DNA of 64,000 bases from Arthrobacter sp. GMC3 (GCF_002929305.1 NZ_PJIO01000001.1:248001-312000), one strand, 5' to 3'. Numbered from the stretch's first letter, positions 16,495 to 26,028 are shown. A program made the numbers and translations. Notes: generated from the letters alone by a model not told the origin.

Positions 16495-17277
16495 ATGATT
16501 GAGCTTTCCATTGCCGACGGCGTGGCCGAGATTGTGCTTAATGCCCCGCACAAGTTGAACTCACTGGATGAGGCCGGGCTCGTGGAGCTTGACGCCGCCT
16601 ATGACGAGGCCGGGGCGGCCGTGGCCGACGGTGCGGTTCGGGCGCTGCTGCTGCGGGGAGCGGGCCGGGCGTTTTGTGCCGGTCGGGACATTGCCGGGGT
16701 GGATGGTGCCAACGACGACGCGCGCGGCTACCTTGAGGGGTTACTGACCCCGTTGCTGCGCAAAATGAGTGTGTTCCCGGCGCCGACCTTTGCCGCGGCG
16801 CAAGGTGCCTGCCTCGGTGTAGGGCTCGGGTTGCTGATCGCCACCGACGTTGTCTACGTGGCAGAGAACGCCAAGTTCGGCTCACCGTTCGGCAACCTCG
16901 GCGCCACCCTGGACTCCGGTGGACACTGGCTGTTCACCGAACGGCTCGGAAGCCATCGCACACTTGATCTGATCTACTCCTCGGAGCTGATCAGCGGTTC
17001 CGAGGCCGTCGCTGCGGGGCTGTTCAGCAGGACGAAGCCGGCCGATGAATTACTGGACTTCACCCGGGCAGCAGCGCTGAAGGCAGCCACCGGACCAACT
17101 CAGGCTTTCAACGCCAGCAAAACCCTGGTGGCACAGATCAGGGACAAACGTCTGGGACTGTGGGACGCCGTCGTACAAGAAAACGCCGCACAGGTGGCCC
17201 TGTCAAAAACGGCCGACTATGCCGAGGGGTTCGCCGCCTTCACCGCCAAACGCAAACCTGACTTCACGGGGAATTAG
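16495..17277 (+). CDS. paaG: Crotonase-family isomerase, PaaG-type (ring-1,2-epoxyphenylacetyl-CoA isomerase)
   Basis: A 260-residue crotonase. Oxyanion-hole segments RAFCAGRDI (58-66) and GACLGVGLGL are present. The first hydratase glutamate is absent, while LDSGGHW places an Asp at residue 140, as in PaaG isomerases where an Asp is the acid/base. I therefore prefer isomerase, converting the epoxide to oxepin-CoA. ATG 16495 follows GAGGAG (16484-16489) by 5 nt. It is the last paa gene, 178 bp after paaE with a palindromic element between. Confidence 0.8.
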   Translation: MIELSIADGVAEIVLNAPHKLNSLDEAGLVELDAAYDEAGAAVADGAVRALLLRGAGRAFCAGRDIAGVDGANDDARGYLEGLLTPLLRKMSVFPAPTFAAAQGACLGVGLGLLIATDVVYVAENAKFGSPFGNLGATLDSGGHWLFTERLGSHRTLDLIYSSELISGSEAVAAGLFSRTKPADELLDFTRAAALKAATGPTQAFNASKTLVAQIRDKRLGLWDAVVQENAAQVALSKTADYAEGFAAFTAKRKPDFTGN

Positions 17278-17813
17278 CTCTGCGGCGTGGCCCTGCGCAG
17301 GAACGGCCAGGCGATCGCCGCAATTCCCAGGGCCACCAGGACGAAGGCCTCGCCCGGGAACGCAAACACCCGCAGAGCCACGGCGGCTACCAAAAAAGGC
17401 AGGGCTGCCCACTTGAGCGCCTGGTACTGGAGCCTGGCGCCCCAGCCAAAAAGCATGACGGCGAAGTAGAGGCTCAGTTCAAAGCGCGCCGACCACTCTA
17501 TGAAGAAAAAGATGATGGCAAGGATGAACATCAAGGCAGCCGCCGTGGTGGTTTGACGGCGGGCCTCCGTTTTAGGCGAGAGCGCCAACGGAATCCAGAC
17601 AATTGCAGCGGACAGTGCCGGGACCAACGGTGAGGCGACAAAGACGGTCATGGACGTGGTGGCGGGATCACCTGCGCCAAGAAACAGCATCAGCGCCGAG
17701 AACAGCGCCCCGACACCAGCTGCCAGAAAGATCAGCTTGCTCACCGTAGGCGCCTCCTGGGCGGCAATGGCGGTCTGGGCAGCTTTGGCAGGGGTGACTT
17801 GGGGATTCTTCAT
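17274..17813 (-). CDS. Small multi-pass membrane protein, unknown function
   Basis: A 179-residue protein with five or six hydrophobic segments (for example LIFLAAGVGALFSALMLFL, FVASPLVPALSAAIVWIPLAL, LMFILAIIFFFIEW, FLVAAVALRVFAFPG). No family is recognised. ATG 17813 has GGGAGGATGGAG upstream; a longer frame to 18011 is antisense to the SDR gene. Its last codons overlap the end of the paaG gene on the other strand. It is 35 bp downstream of the SDR gene and may be co-transcribed with it. Confidence 0.7.
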   Translation of the reverse strand: MKNPQVTPAKAAQTAIAAQEAPTVSKLIFLAAGVGALFSALMLFLGAGDPATTSMTVFVASPLVPALSAAIVWIPLALSPKTEARRQTTTAAALMFILAIIFFFIEWSARFELSLYFAVMLFGWGARLQYQALKWAALPFLVAAVALRVFAFPGEAFVLVALGIAAIAWPFLRRATPQS

Positions 17814-17848
17814 TGCTCCATCCTCCCAGCTAAAGCTGGACGGCTGAT

Positions 17849-18682
17849 CTACTTGCGCCCGGTGAAATGCTCCATCGACTTGTAGACGCCGAACACACGC
17901 CCGGCCACCACATCCCAGGCAGCGATCGGCAGGATCCCGCGCAGCGCCGTGCTCAGTTTCACGGTCCACGGCATCATCAGAATGGGTGTGCCCTCCTTCA
18001 TAGCCCTCCACACCCGTTCCGTCACCGCCGCCGGCTCCATGAGCGGGGTCAGCAAGGGGCCGCGAGCCCCCTCAAACATGCCCGTCTTGATGTAGGAGGG
18101 GCAGAACGTGGTCACCTTGATGTGGTGGTGTCCGGCCTGCTTCAGTTCCAGCCGTAGGGAATCGCTCCACCCGATCACGGCCCACTTGGAGGACGAATAG
18201 ACGCTCATTCGGGGGTTGGCCAGCAGCCCCGCCGCGGAGGCCACGTTCACAATCCGGGACGTTCGTCCGCCCTCGATCATGGCGGGCAGAAATTCGCGGG
18301 TGACGTGCATCAGCGCCAGGGAGTTGATGGCCATGGTGGCCGCGATGTCGCTGCGCTGATCGTGTTCCCAAAAGTACTTGCCACGCACAATACCGGCGTT
18401 GTTAATCAGAATGTCCGGGGTGCCGACGTCGTTGCGCACCTTTTCTGCGGCGCCCTCGATGGCCTCAAGCTTGCTGACATCCACCACGTAGCTGTGGATC
18501 TGGGAACCTTTCCCGCTCAATTCGGCAGCAGCATCTTCCAGCAACTGGGCGTTGACGTCCCACAGGACCACGTGTGCGGCGTGATCCCGAACCGCCAGCT
18601 GGGCGTACATTTTGCCCATTCCCATGGCGGCCCCGGTGATCAGTACAGTTGCATTGGCAAGGGATTCAATGGTGCTATTCAC
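17849..18682 (-). CDS. Short-chain dehydrogenase/reductase
   Basis: A 277-residue classical SDR. Cofactor loop TGAAMGMG is at 16-23, NNAG at about 94-97, Ser149 in NVASAAG, and the Tyr162/Lys166 pair in YSSSK. The Asp in LWDVN after strand 2 favours NAD(H). A hydrophobic C-terminal part could touch the membrane. Its start overlaps the stop of the flavoprotein gene by 4 bp, so the two are translated together; a lipid-precursor substrate (acyl or alkyl ketone) is plausible from that pairing only. Confidence 0.85.
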   Translation of the reverse strand: MNSTIESLANATVLITGAAMGMGKMYAQLAVRDHAAHVVLWDVNAQLLEDAAAELSGKGSQIHSYVVDVSKLEAIEGAAEKVRNDVGTPDILINNAGIVRGKYFWEHDQRSDIAATMAINSLALMHVTREFLPAMIEGGRTSRIVNVASAAGLLANPRMSVYSSSKWAVIGWSDSLRLELKQAGHHHIKVTTFCPSYIKTGMFEGARGPLLTPLMEPAAVTERVWRAMKEGTPILMMPWTVKLSTALRGILPIAAWDVVAGRVFGVYKSMEHFTGRK

Positions 18683-20355
18683 GGCTGCGGCTCCAGTGGT
18701 GAGGGGATGAGTTTGCCCGGGTTCATGATGCCTTCCGGGTCCAATGTGGTTTTGAAGCTGGCGAGGACCTTCAGGCCCAGATCTCCGATTTCGGCGGCCA
18801 TATAGGGAGCGTGGTCCAGGCCGACGGCGTGATGGTGGGTGATGGTGGCACCAGCCGAGATGATGGCCTTTGAGGCCGCCTCCTTGACCCGCGAATTCTG
18901 GGCCAGCCCGTCCTCCTCCAAGCCCGCTAGAAAAGTGAAATACAGCGAGGCGCCGTCGGAATACACGTGGGAAATGTGCGTTTGCACGTAGGCGGCCGCA
19001 CCGTTTGACTCCAGGGCGTCCAGGATGGCCCGGCGAACGCTCGTGTAGGTCCCCTCCACGCTGCCCCAGACGGCGGCCGTTTCCAGCGTCTCCACGTACA
19101 CGCCTCGGGTCAGCAGTTCATCGCGCATGTACGGGCCACTGAACCTGCCATGCTCCCACGACTTCCCCGGGAGCGGCCCCACCGGGATACCGCCAGCGCG
19201 GCGAAGGATCCGGGCGCTGCGCCTTTTGCCTGCCCGGCACTGGCGCCCGTCGCCCTCCCAAACAAAAAGGGCCAGCGCAGACTTCTTTTGGCCGCGAGTG
19301 GTGAGGTAGCGCGAGAGTATGCCAGTCTTCCAGCCGCCCAATTTGAAGGTCGACGCCGTTTCGTCGGTGTCGCTCAAACGGCACACGTGCGGCATGTCGC
19401 CGCGTCGGCCGTGCTGTCGCAGTTGACGCATGGCGTCGGCCCCGGCGGCAAAGGTAGGGAAGGACCACGCGCCGTACACCTTTGCCTCGGGCGCCGGGGA
19501 TACCTTCACAGTTGCTTGGGTTATGACGCCCAGGGTGCCTTCGCTGCCAACCACCACGTCGAGGAGCTTGGGTCCGGCAGCGGTGCCGGGTGCCGGGGAG
19601 CCGGCGTCGAAGGGGCCTGCGGGAGTTTGAAGATGCACCGACTTGACCAGATCATCCGAGCGCCCGTAACCGGTGGAGGCCTGACCGGCGGAGCGGGTGG
19701 CCAGGTAGCCGCCCAGGGTCGCCTCCTGATGGCTTTGCGGAAAGTGCCCCAGCGTGAAGCCGCGTGGCGCCAGCGCCGCCTCGATGGCAGGGCCCCGGAT
19801 GCCGGCCTCAAAGGTGGCCGTACGGGAGAGCGGATCCACGTGCAGCAGGCGGTTCATGCGGCGCATGTCGATGGTGATGAGGCCGGAAAAGCGGCCGCGC
19901 AGCGGCTCCACCCCGCCCACTACGGATGTTCCGCCGCCAAAGGTAACCACCGCCAACTTCCGTCGAACACAGACAGCCAAGACCTCGCCCACCTCCTCGC
20001 TGCTGCCGGGGAAGACGACGGCGTCCGGGGCGTCGAGTGCGTCCCCGCTGCGACGGCGCATCAGGTCCGGGGTGCTCTTGCCGCCCGCATGAAGAACGCG
20101 GTCCGAATCGAAAGTTGAGACGTGCTCCGGCCCCGTGATGGCACGGAGTTCGGCCAGGACCGCCTCGTCCAAGGCTGCGGGCCTCACCCTGACATCTGCC
20201 AGATCAACGGGAGCGTGGGTGGCCTCAACGCTGGCCAGCTTGAGTGTGCGGCGCAGAAATTCCAGAGCCCCGGCGCTCAGAGGCCGAGCGCGTGCAGGGT
20301 CTCCCCATCCCGACCAGATGGACGGGGGAATTTCTTCTGTGAGATTCGTCACCAT
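18679..20355 (-). CDS. FAD-binding oxidoreductase resembling alkyl-dihydroxyacetone-phosphate synthase
   Basis: A 558-residue flavoenzyme of the vanillyl-alcohol oxidase fold. The PP-loop region reads VVTFGGGTSVVGG (about 140-152), followed by a second FAD part with GFTLGHFPQSH, ATLGGYLATRSAGQASTGYG and VVGSEGTLGVIT, which are typical of alkyl-DHAP synthases. A C-terminal GATITHHHAVGLDHAPYM carries the His-rich active-site motif. MVTNLTEE at 20355 is the chosen start; GTG 20382 is possible. Divergent from a TetR gene 17 bp away. A similar grouping with glpD and dagK occurs in mycobacteria (Rv2249c-Rv2252), as I recall it. Confidence 0.82.
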   Translation of the reverse strand: MVTNLTEEIPPSIWSGWGDPARARPLSAGALEFLRRTLKLASVEATHAPVDLADVRVRPAALDEAVLAELRAITGPEHVSTFDSDRVLHAGGKSTPDLMRRRSGDALDAPDAVVFPGSSEEVGEVLAVCVRRKLAVVTFGGGTSVVGGVEPLRGRFSGLITIDMRRMNRLLHVDPLSRTATFEAGIRGPAIEAALAPRGFTLGHFPQSHQEATLGGYLATRSAGQASTGYGRSDDLVKSVHLQTPAGPFDAGSPAPGTAAGPKLLDVVVGSEGTLGVITQATVKVSPAPEAKVYGAWSFPTFAAGADAMRQLRQHGRRGDMPHVCRLSDTDETASTFKLGGWKTGILSRYLTTRGQKKSALALFVWEGDGRQCRAGKRRSARILRRAGGIPVGPLPGKSWEHGRFSGPYMRDELLTRGVYVETLETAAVWGSVEGTYTSVRRAILDALESNGAAAYVQTHISHVYSDGASLYFTFLAGLEEDGLAQNSRVKEAASKAIISAGATITHHHAVGLDHAPYMAAEIGDLGLKVLASFKTTLDPEGIMNPGKLIPSPLEPQP

Positions 20356-20359
20356 GAGA

Positions 20360-20388
20360 TACAGTGTGACACATGCAGTCACAACGTA
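20360..20388. promoter_or_regulatory. Overlapping divergent promoters and candidate TetR operator
   Basis: TACAGT (20360-20365) lies 7 nt before the TetR ATG, fitting a leaderless start. On the other strand TACGTT (20383-20388) could serve as -10 for the flavoprotein. Between them is GTGTGACAC (20364-20372), a near-perfect short palindrome. A repressor bound there would cover both start sites. No clear -35 was found. Confidence 0.4.
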
Positions 20389-20984
20389 CCAATGTGCAGG
20401 CGAATACTAGGCTCCTTGCCGCAACCCGGGCATCCGTAGTGCTTCACGGCGTCCGGCGAACCACGGCGAACGACATTGCCGAACGCGCCGGCATCTCCCG
20501 GATGACGTTCTACCGCCGGATGGGATCGGTGGAAAACGCCGTGCTGGCAACCCTGACGCAGGAGTTCGCCAGCGCCGCGAGCAGCCTGAGAACCGGAACG
20601 CCCGCAGGCACGGGACGCGAACAGCTGGTGCGCTTCGCCGTGGAAAGTGTGCGGCTCTTTGCGACATCGGAGCTGCTAGCCTCGATCGCCGAACGCGACC
20701 CCGACTTTCTGGTCCCCTACGTGACGGACAGGTTTGGGGCCAGCCAGCAGCTCATCCTGGACGAATTGCGAGCCCTGCTCGGGGACGGCATCGCCGATGG
20801 CAGCGTCGAGGCATCGGCCGGGACCGCCACCGCGCTACTGCTAACGCTGCAGGGTGTGGCCCTATCCTCCCGAGTGTTGCTGAGGACAGACGCGTTCGAG
20901 GACTCGCTGGCGGAACTGCACAAGATGCTCGAACGGTACCTCACGCCGTCGAACACCAGCCAAGAACGGACGGTGACACCATGA
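20373..20984 (+). CDS. TetR-family regulator
   Basis: A 203-residue TetR protein; the HTH is near residues 25-62 (RTTANDIAERAGISRMTFYRR). The start ATG follows a TACAGT box by 7 nt with no ribosome site, so the mRNA is probably leaderless. It is divergent from the flavoprotein/SDR pair, and its stop overlaps the glpD ATG (ATGA). It is likely a local regulator of these lipid or glycerol genes; the ligand is unknown. Confidence 0.83.
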   Translation: MQSQRTNVQANTRLLAATRASVVLHGVRRTTANDIAERAGISRMTFYRRMGSVENAVLATLTQEFASAASSLRTGTPAGTGREQLVRFAVESVRLFATSELLASIAERDPDFLVPYVTDRFGASQQLILDELRALLGDGIADGSVEASAGTATALLLTLQGVALSSRVLLRTDAFEDSLAELHKMLERYLTPSNTSQERTVTP

Positions 20985-22546
20985 CCGGAAACCCGAGCTG
21001 GATCAATGACGACAGCCGCAGCCGGGCACTGGCCCACGTGGCCAGCCACACTGTGGATGTGGCCGTGGTGGGTGGCGGCATCACCGGTGCCGGGGTGGCA
21101 CTTGATGCCGTAAGCCGGGGGCTGAGCGTGGCACTGATCGAGAGCAGCGACTTCGGCTCCGGGACCAGCGGGTACAGCTCCAAGCTCATCCACGGGGGGT
21201 TGCGGTACCTGGCAAAAATGGACTTCCCAGTGGCTTGGGAATCGGCCGTGGAACGTCGCTGGCTCATGAGCAAGATCGCCCCGCACCTGGTCCACCCGCT
21301 GGGCTTTGTCATCCCGGATGCCCGTTCCGCCCCTGCCTGGGAGGGTGCGGTCGCGGGGCTAGGTGTGGTCATTTACGACGTCCTGCGCAGGGTGTCCGGC
21401 CTGGGCAGCAAGACACTGCCACGGCCCCAACTTCTCTCAAGCAGGGCGGTGGCGGCCCTGGCACCCGCCCTCGATGTGGCGGCACTGCGGCGAGGCTACC
21501 TCTATTGGGACGGTCAAGTGGTGGATGACGCCCGACTAGTACTCGGGGTCCTACGGACTGCGGCGGGCCGGGGCGCACACGTCATGCGCGATGTGGCCGC
21601 GAACAGCATGAGTGCAACAACCGTGAACGCCGTGGACACCCGGACGGGGGAGCCGGTTCGCATCCAGGCCAAGGTGGTAGTGAATGCCACCGGCGTGTGG
21701 GCTGCCGACTTTGTGCCGCAGCTGACGGTGACGCCCAGCCGGGGCACGCACCTGGTGGTTCGGGCGCAACGCCTGGGCAATCCCCACGCCGCACACACTG
21801 TTGCCGTGCCGGGGCACTTTGGCCGGTACGTCTTCGTGCTGCCCCAGCCCGGCGGCGTCGTGTACATCGGTCTGACAGACGAGGAGGACCACAGTGCGGA
21901 CGGCCACCACCCGCAGGTTCCCGAGCACGACGTCGACTTCCTCCTGGACATTGTCAACGCCACCTTGGCGGTCCCCCTGACCCGCGACGACGTCGTGGGT
22001 TCCTTTGCTGGGCTGCGGCCCCTGGTGGAAGCGGCCCACGGCGACGGCCCCGACGGTACGGCCGACATTTCCCGCGCACACCTGATCCGGGACGTTCCCG
22101 GGGAACCTATAACCGTGGTGGGCGGAAAGATGACAACCTACCGGCGGATGGCCCAGGACGCCGTTGACGCCGCCGCCGCCAGGCTCGGCACAGAGTCAAA
22201 ATCCGGTACCAGAACCCTGCCCCTGGTCGGTGCGGCGTCGGCCAAGGTGCTCGGAGGCATTGACGCCCCGGCCCGGCTGGTGGCGAAATACGGGACGGAG
22301 GCCGCCTCGGTGCAGGCGCTCCAACGGCAGGAGGGCATCCTGGCGGAGCCGTTGTTCGACGGTGCACAGATCACGGGCGCGGAGTTGCTGTTTGCGCTGC
22401 GCGCCGAGGGCGCATCCACCGTTGAGGACCTGCTGGAACGGCGAACCCGCCTGGCGTTCGTTCCTGCAGACGCGGCCAGAGCCCGGGGCCGGGCGGAACA
22501 GATTCTCGCCATGGCAACCTCTCCATCCTTTGGGGCCGTGCGGTGA
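20981..22546 (+). CDS. glpD: Glycerol-3-phosphate dehydrogenase (FAD, GlpD type)
   Basis: A 521-residue membrane-associated flavoprotein. GGGITGAG (31-38) binds FAD; GTSGYSSKLIHGGLRYL is the GlpD signature; FAGLRPLV and GGKMTTYRRMAQDAVD lie in the C-terminal half. It oxidises glycerol-3-phosphate to dihydroxyacetone phosphate and passes electrons to quinone. It overlaps both neighbours by 4 bp (TetR upstream, lipid kinase downstream). DHAP is also the precursor of ether lipids, matching the flavoprotein divergent from it, but this link is inferred. Confidence 0.9.
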   Translation: MTGNPSWINDDSRSRALAHVASHTVDVAVVGGGITGAGVALDAVSRGLSVALIESSDFGSGTSGYSSKLIHGGLRYLAKMDFPVAWESAVERRWLMSKIAPHLVHPLGFVIPDARSAPAWEGAVAGLGVVIYDVLRRVSGLGSKTLPRPQLLSSRAVAALAPALDVAALRRGYLYWDGQVVDDARLVLGVLRTAAGRGAHVMRDVAANSMSATTVNAVDTRTGEPVRIQAKVVVNATGVWAADFVPQLTVTPSRGTHLVVRAQRLGNPHAAHTVAVPGHFGRYVFVLPQPGGVVYIGLTDEEDHSADGHHPQVPEHDVDFLLDIVNATLAVPLTRDDVVGSFAGLRPLVEAAHGDGPDGTADISRAHLIRDVPGEPITVVGGKMTTYRRMAQDAVDAAAARLGTESKSGTRTLPLVGAASAKVLGGIDAPARLVAKYGTEAASVQALQRQEGILAEPLFDGAQITGAELLFALRAEGASTVEDLLERRTRLAFVPADAARARGRAEQILAMATSPSFGAVR

Positions 22547-23445
22547 GCTCCTTTGCCGGCAGCCAGGTGCTGCTCCTCGTCAATCCGACGTCGGGCGGCG
22601 GGCGGGCGCGCAGGCTGTGGCCCCGGACGGTCCAGGCCCTGCGAGCGGCAGGGCTCACGCCAACCGTTTCCATCACCGAGAGCCTCGAGGACGCCACAGC
22701 CCAGGCGGGTGCGGTAGCCGCGGGTACCTTGGTGGCGGTCCTTGGCGGGGACGGTTTCCTGGGTGCCGTCGCCGCCGGGGCTCGAACGTCGGGTGCCGTC
22801 ATATTGCCCTTGGCCGGTGGCCGTGGCAACGACACCGTGCGGCGGCTAGGGCTGGGGCTCGACCCGGTCAAGGCGGTTGGCTCCATCAATGCTTTGGTGG
22901 TGGCCGACCTCGACCTCGGGCTGGTCAACGGGCGCCCCTATTTTGGTGTCGCCAATGTGGGCTTCGATGGGCTCGCCAACGAATACGGCAACAGCGCCAA
23001 GCTGAATCTGGGGCCGTTCGTGTACTTGTACGGTGGGCTGAAAGCCTTCCTGGCATGGAAGGACGTCACCTTTACGCTCTCCGTTGACGGCCGCGAGACC
23101 ACATTCCCGGGCTGGTTTGTAGCGGTGGGCAATGTGGGCCAATACGGTGGAGGGTTGCGGATCTGCCCGCAAGCTGTGGTCGACGACGGGTTGCTGGACG
23201 TGGTCTCGCTGGGCCGTGCCACGATTGTGGCCGTGGCCACCGCATTCCTGCGCTCCTACCGCGGCACCCACCTGAAGCAGGGGAACATTGCCTCCACACG
23301 GGGAAGCGCGGTGGTGATCAGTGCCAACAAGCCGCTGAACATCTACGCCGACGGCGAGAGGGTGGGCCCACTTCCCGCCCTCGTGGAGATCGCGCCCAGG
23401 GCAGTAAAAGTCCTTGTCCCGCCGGGCTCGCCCGCGTTTTCCTAG
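22543..23445 (+). CDS. Diacylglycerol kinase-family lipid kinase
   Basis: A 300-residue DagK/YegS-type kinase. VNPTSGGG (13-20) and VLGGDGFL (66-73) form the nucleotide-binding site and LPLAGGRGND (89-97) is the family motif. The usual GTGND appears as GGRGND, a small deviation. The C-terminal beta domain is complete. GTG 22543 overlaps the glpD stop. It would phosphorylate diacylglycerol or a related lipid, feeding phosphatidate synthesis. Confidence 0.87.
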   Translation: MSSFAGSQVLLLVNPTSGGGRARRLWPRTVQALRAAGLTPTVSITESLEDATAQAGAVAAGTLVAVLGGDGFLGAVAAGARTSGAVILPLAGGRGNDTVRRLGLGLDPVKAVGSINALVVADLDLGLVNGRPYFGVANVGFDGLANEYGNSAKLNLGPFVYLYGGLKAFLAWKDVTFTLSVDGRETTFPGWFVAVGNVGQYGGGLRICPQAVVDDGLLDVVSLGRATIVAVATAFLRSYRGTHLKQGNIASTRGSAVVISANKPLNIYADGERVGPLPALVEIAPRAVKVLVPPGSPAFS

Positions 23446-23451
23446 CGAGCC

Positions 23452-24225
23452 TCAGTTCAGTGGCCGGGTCCCCTCCGGCAGGACGCCGTCGTTCATCAGT
23501 GCCGTGGCGGCGTCGGCAATGGCCGTCAGCGCAATCCGCTGGATCCACGGGCCATAGGAAATTCGGGCCACACCCAACGCCTCCAAGGCCGACGGTGTGA
23601 GCGAGCCGGGCACGTTGATGACGCTGACCTTGCCCCAGCCGATACCAGCCACGAGTGCCTTGACCGTGTGTTCGTCGAGCTTTCCGGGGACAAAGACGCA
23701 GCTTGCCCCGACCTCCAAGTACGCTTTTCCGCGCTCGACGGCGGCCTCCAGCACCTCCCTCGGATCGCGGTCGGCGCCGCGCAAGAACGCGTCGGTACGG
23801 GCATTGAGGACAAAGTCGATCCCCTCGGCGGCACCGGCGTCGGCGGCTTGCTTCATCTGCGCAACGGCCTGGGCCAGCGGGCGCATCTGGTCCTCGATAT
23901 TGGCGCCAACAATGCCCACCCCAACGGCACGGCGGATGGTCTCGCCCGGATTCCCGTAGCCAGCCTCAAGGTCCGCCGTGACGGGAAGCTCGGTGGCCGC
24001 GGCAATCCGTCCCACGGCCTCGATCATGGTCGCCAGCGGGATGCATTCGCCATCCTCATAACCATAGGAGGCGGCAATGGAATGGCTGGCCGTGGCCAGC
24101 GCCTTGGTGCCGGGCAGATCCGAGATGACCTTGGTGCTGATCACGTCCCACACATTGGCCAGTTGCAGGATTTCCGGGGCTTGGTGGAGCCGGAGCAGTT
24201 CAGTTGCTTTGCTTGCTGTGCTCAT
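23452..24225 (-). CDS. Isocitrate lyase / PEP mutase family protein
   Basis: A 257-residue TIM-barrel enzyme of the ICL/PEPM superfamily. NVWDVISTKVI, ATASHSIAASYGYEDGE and VTADLEAGYG (metal-binding Asp/Glu) are visible, as is NARTDAFLRG. The isocitrate lyase KKCGH loop is missing, so it is not a true isocitrate lyase; carboxyphosphonoenolpyruvate or oxaloacetate-type lyase activity is possible. It follows the APC permease by 28 bp on the same strand, suggesting action on an imported acid. Confidence 0.78.
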   Translation of the reverse strand: MSTASKATELLRLHQAPEILQLANVWDVISTKVISDLPGTKALATASHSIAASYGYEDGECIPLATMIEAVGRIAAATELPVTADLEAGYGNPGETIRRAVGVGIVGANIEDQMRPLAQAVAQMKQAADAGAAEGIDFVLNARTDAFLRGADRDPREVLEAAVERGKAYLEVGASCVFVPGKLDEHTVKALVAGIGWGKVSVINVPGSLTPSALEALGVARISYGPWIQRIALTAIADAATALMNDGVLPEGTRPLN

Positions 24226-24253
24226 GGCTCGAGCCTATCCCCGCAGCGAACCA

Positions 24254-25918
24254 CTACGCCATCCCCGGTTGAGGTTCTTCCTCCAGCACCACGGCGCTGG
24301 CCATCTTGTGAATTTGTTCGGCGTCCAGGGAAACGTGGATGGCCCAGAAGTAGATGACGACGCTAAAGACGGCCGTCGCCAGGATGTCCCAGTACAGCGG
24401 GAACCACGGGCGCGCCAGCGGTCCGAAGTCGCTGAGGTACACGATCAGGCCCATGCCCACCAGGTAGACGGGCAGCCATTGGGCGGCCTTCCAATCCATG
24501 GCCGGCTTGGTCGGGTTCAGGTTGAACACGCGGTTGACGATCAGGACAACGTAGCCGATCAAGATCGCAATGCCCAGTTTCCAGTCGGTGTTCCAGCCCG
24601 TCCACAGGATGAGCAGGTTCGCGATCACGAAGGCCAGGGGCGACATGAACGTGGCGCCGGGCAGCCGGTAGGGCCGTTCCTCGTTGGGTAGTTTGCGCCG
24701 GAACACGCCAAGGGCCAGTGGGGCGCCGGCGTACATCAGCACACTGGCGCTGGTGATCAATCCGACGATCGACTGCCAGGTGGGGAAGGGCAGGAAGCAA
24801 ATGCAGCCGATGATGAACGCCGCGATCAGCCCCACCCACGGCACCCCGGCCTTGTTGGTCTTTTCAAACACCACCGGCACGTAGCCGTTGCGGCTCAGAC
24901 CGTAGGAGACGCGGGATGACGCCGTGAAGTAGATCAGAGCGGTTCCCGCGGGGGATATAAGGGCGTCAATGTAGAGGATGGAGGCAAGCCAGCCAAAGCC
25001 CACAAGGGTGGCCAACTGGGCGAACGGGCCCGTCATGGTGGTGTACAGGCCGTCCTTCCAGGTGGTGCCGATTTGCGAGGACGGCAGCGCCACCAGAAAT
25101 GCGAACTGCACCAGCAAGTAGATGATGATGCCGATGACGGTGGAACCGATCACGGCCCGTGGAATATCCCGTTTCGGGGTTTTACTCTCGCCTGCCAGCT
25201 GGTCGGCCTGTTCAAATCCCAGCAAGGCAAAGATGATGCCACCGGTGGAGACGGCGGACAGGATGCCCTTGACGCCGTCGGGAGCAAAGCCGTTGGCCGC
25301 GGTGAAATTACCGGGATGGAAGTTGAAGACAGCCAGCATGAAGATGGTCAGCAGCGGCACGCCCACCTTCCACCAGGTTGCGGCACTGTTCACTGTTGCC
25401 AGCTTCTTGATGCTCAGAAAGTTGATGGCAGTGACCGCAGCCATGAGCAAAATGGCCACGGCCAGGCCGCTGCCGGTCAGTGTGGGTTGAGGGCCGGCGG
25501 ATGTTTGTTTGATGACCAGCCAGGAGGTGGCGAAGGCGTAGTGGCCGGCGTAGTTGATGATGGCCTGGACCTCGATCGGGGCCACGGTGGCGGCCTGAAC
25601 CCAGGAGAACCAGCCAAATGATGCTCCCACCGCGCCGCCAAAGGCGTAGTGCGGGAAGCGGGCCGTGCCACCAGAAACCGGGTACATGCCGCCCAGTTCG
25701 GCGTGCGGCAGGGCCAAGATCAAAATGCAGATGCCGCCGATCACCCAGGAGATGATGGCGGCAGGACCGGCTATTTGCAGGGCATCCTTTGCCCCGAACA
25801 GCCAACCGGATCCGATGATGGAACCGGTGGACGCCCAGAGGAGCCCGATAAAACCAATTTCACGTTTCAATCCTGGCCGAGAGCTTTGGGGCGGCACAGG
25901 TTTTTGCACGGTTGTCAT
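24254..25918 (-). CDS. APC-superfamily amino acid permease
   Basis: A 554-residue transporter with 12-14 hydrophobic segments. The first helix has the APC signature GFIGLLWASTGSIIGSGWLFG; EQADQLAGESKTPKRDIPRAV follows helix 6, given in parts. Total length and motif resemble aspartate:proton symporters of the YveA group, but substrate cannot be read from sequence. ATG 25918 has GGGAG upstream. It is in line with the downstream ICL/PEPM gene and behind the AsnC regulator on the same strand. Confidence 0.85.
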   Translation of the reverse strand: MTTVQKPVPPQSSRPGLKREIGFIGLLWASTGSIIGSGWLFGAKDALQIAGPAAIISWVIGGICILILALPHAELGGMYPVSGGTARFPHYAFGGAVGASFGWFSWVQAATVAPIEVQAIINYAGHYAFATSWLVIKQTSAGPQPTLTGSGLAVAILLMAAVTAINFLSIKKLATVNSAATWWKVGVPLLTIFMLAVFNFHPGNFTAANGFAPDGVKGILSAVSTGGIIFALLGFEQADQLAGESKTPKRDIPRAVIGSTVIGIIIYLLVQFAFLVALPSSQIGTTWKDGLYTTMTGPFAQLATLVGFGWLASILYIDALISPAGTALIYFTASSRVSYGLSRNGYVPVVFEKTNKAGVPWVGLIAAFIIGCICFLPFPTWQSIVGLITSASVLMYAGAPLALGVFRRKLPNEERPYRLPGATFMSPLAFVIANLLILWTGWNTDWKLGIAILIGYVVLIVNRVFNLNPTKPAMDWKAAQWLPVYLVGMGLIVYLSDFGPLARPWFPLYWDILATAVFSVVIYFWAIHVSLDAEQIHKMASAVVLEEEPQPGMA

Positions 25919-26028
25919 GATTTGCTCCCAAATTTTCAAATCCCCCCGCCGCACCAGAATGCGCCCAGATGGCGAAAAAATCAATGGAAGTCTTGTTATT
26001 CACGGCATACTCATGGATAATTCCTCCC

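Noticed and set aside
23452..24225. True isocitrate lyase (glyoxylate cycle)
   Set aside because: The length is 257 residues and the KKCGH catalytic loop is missing.
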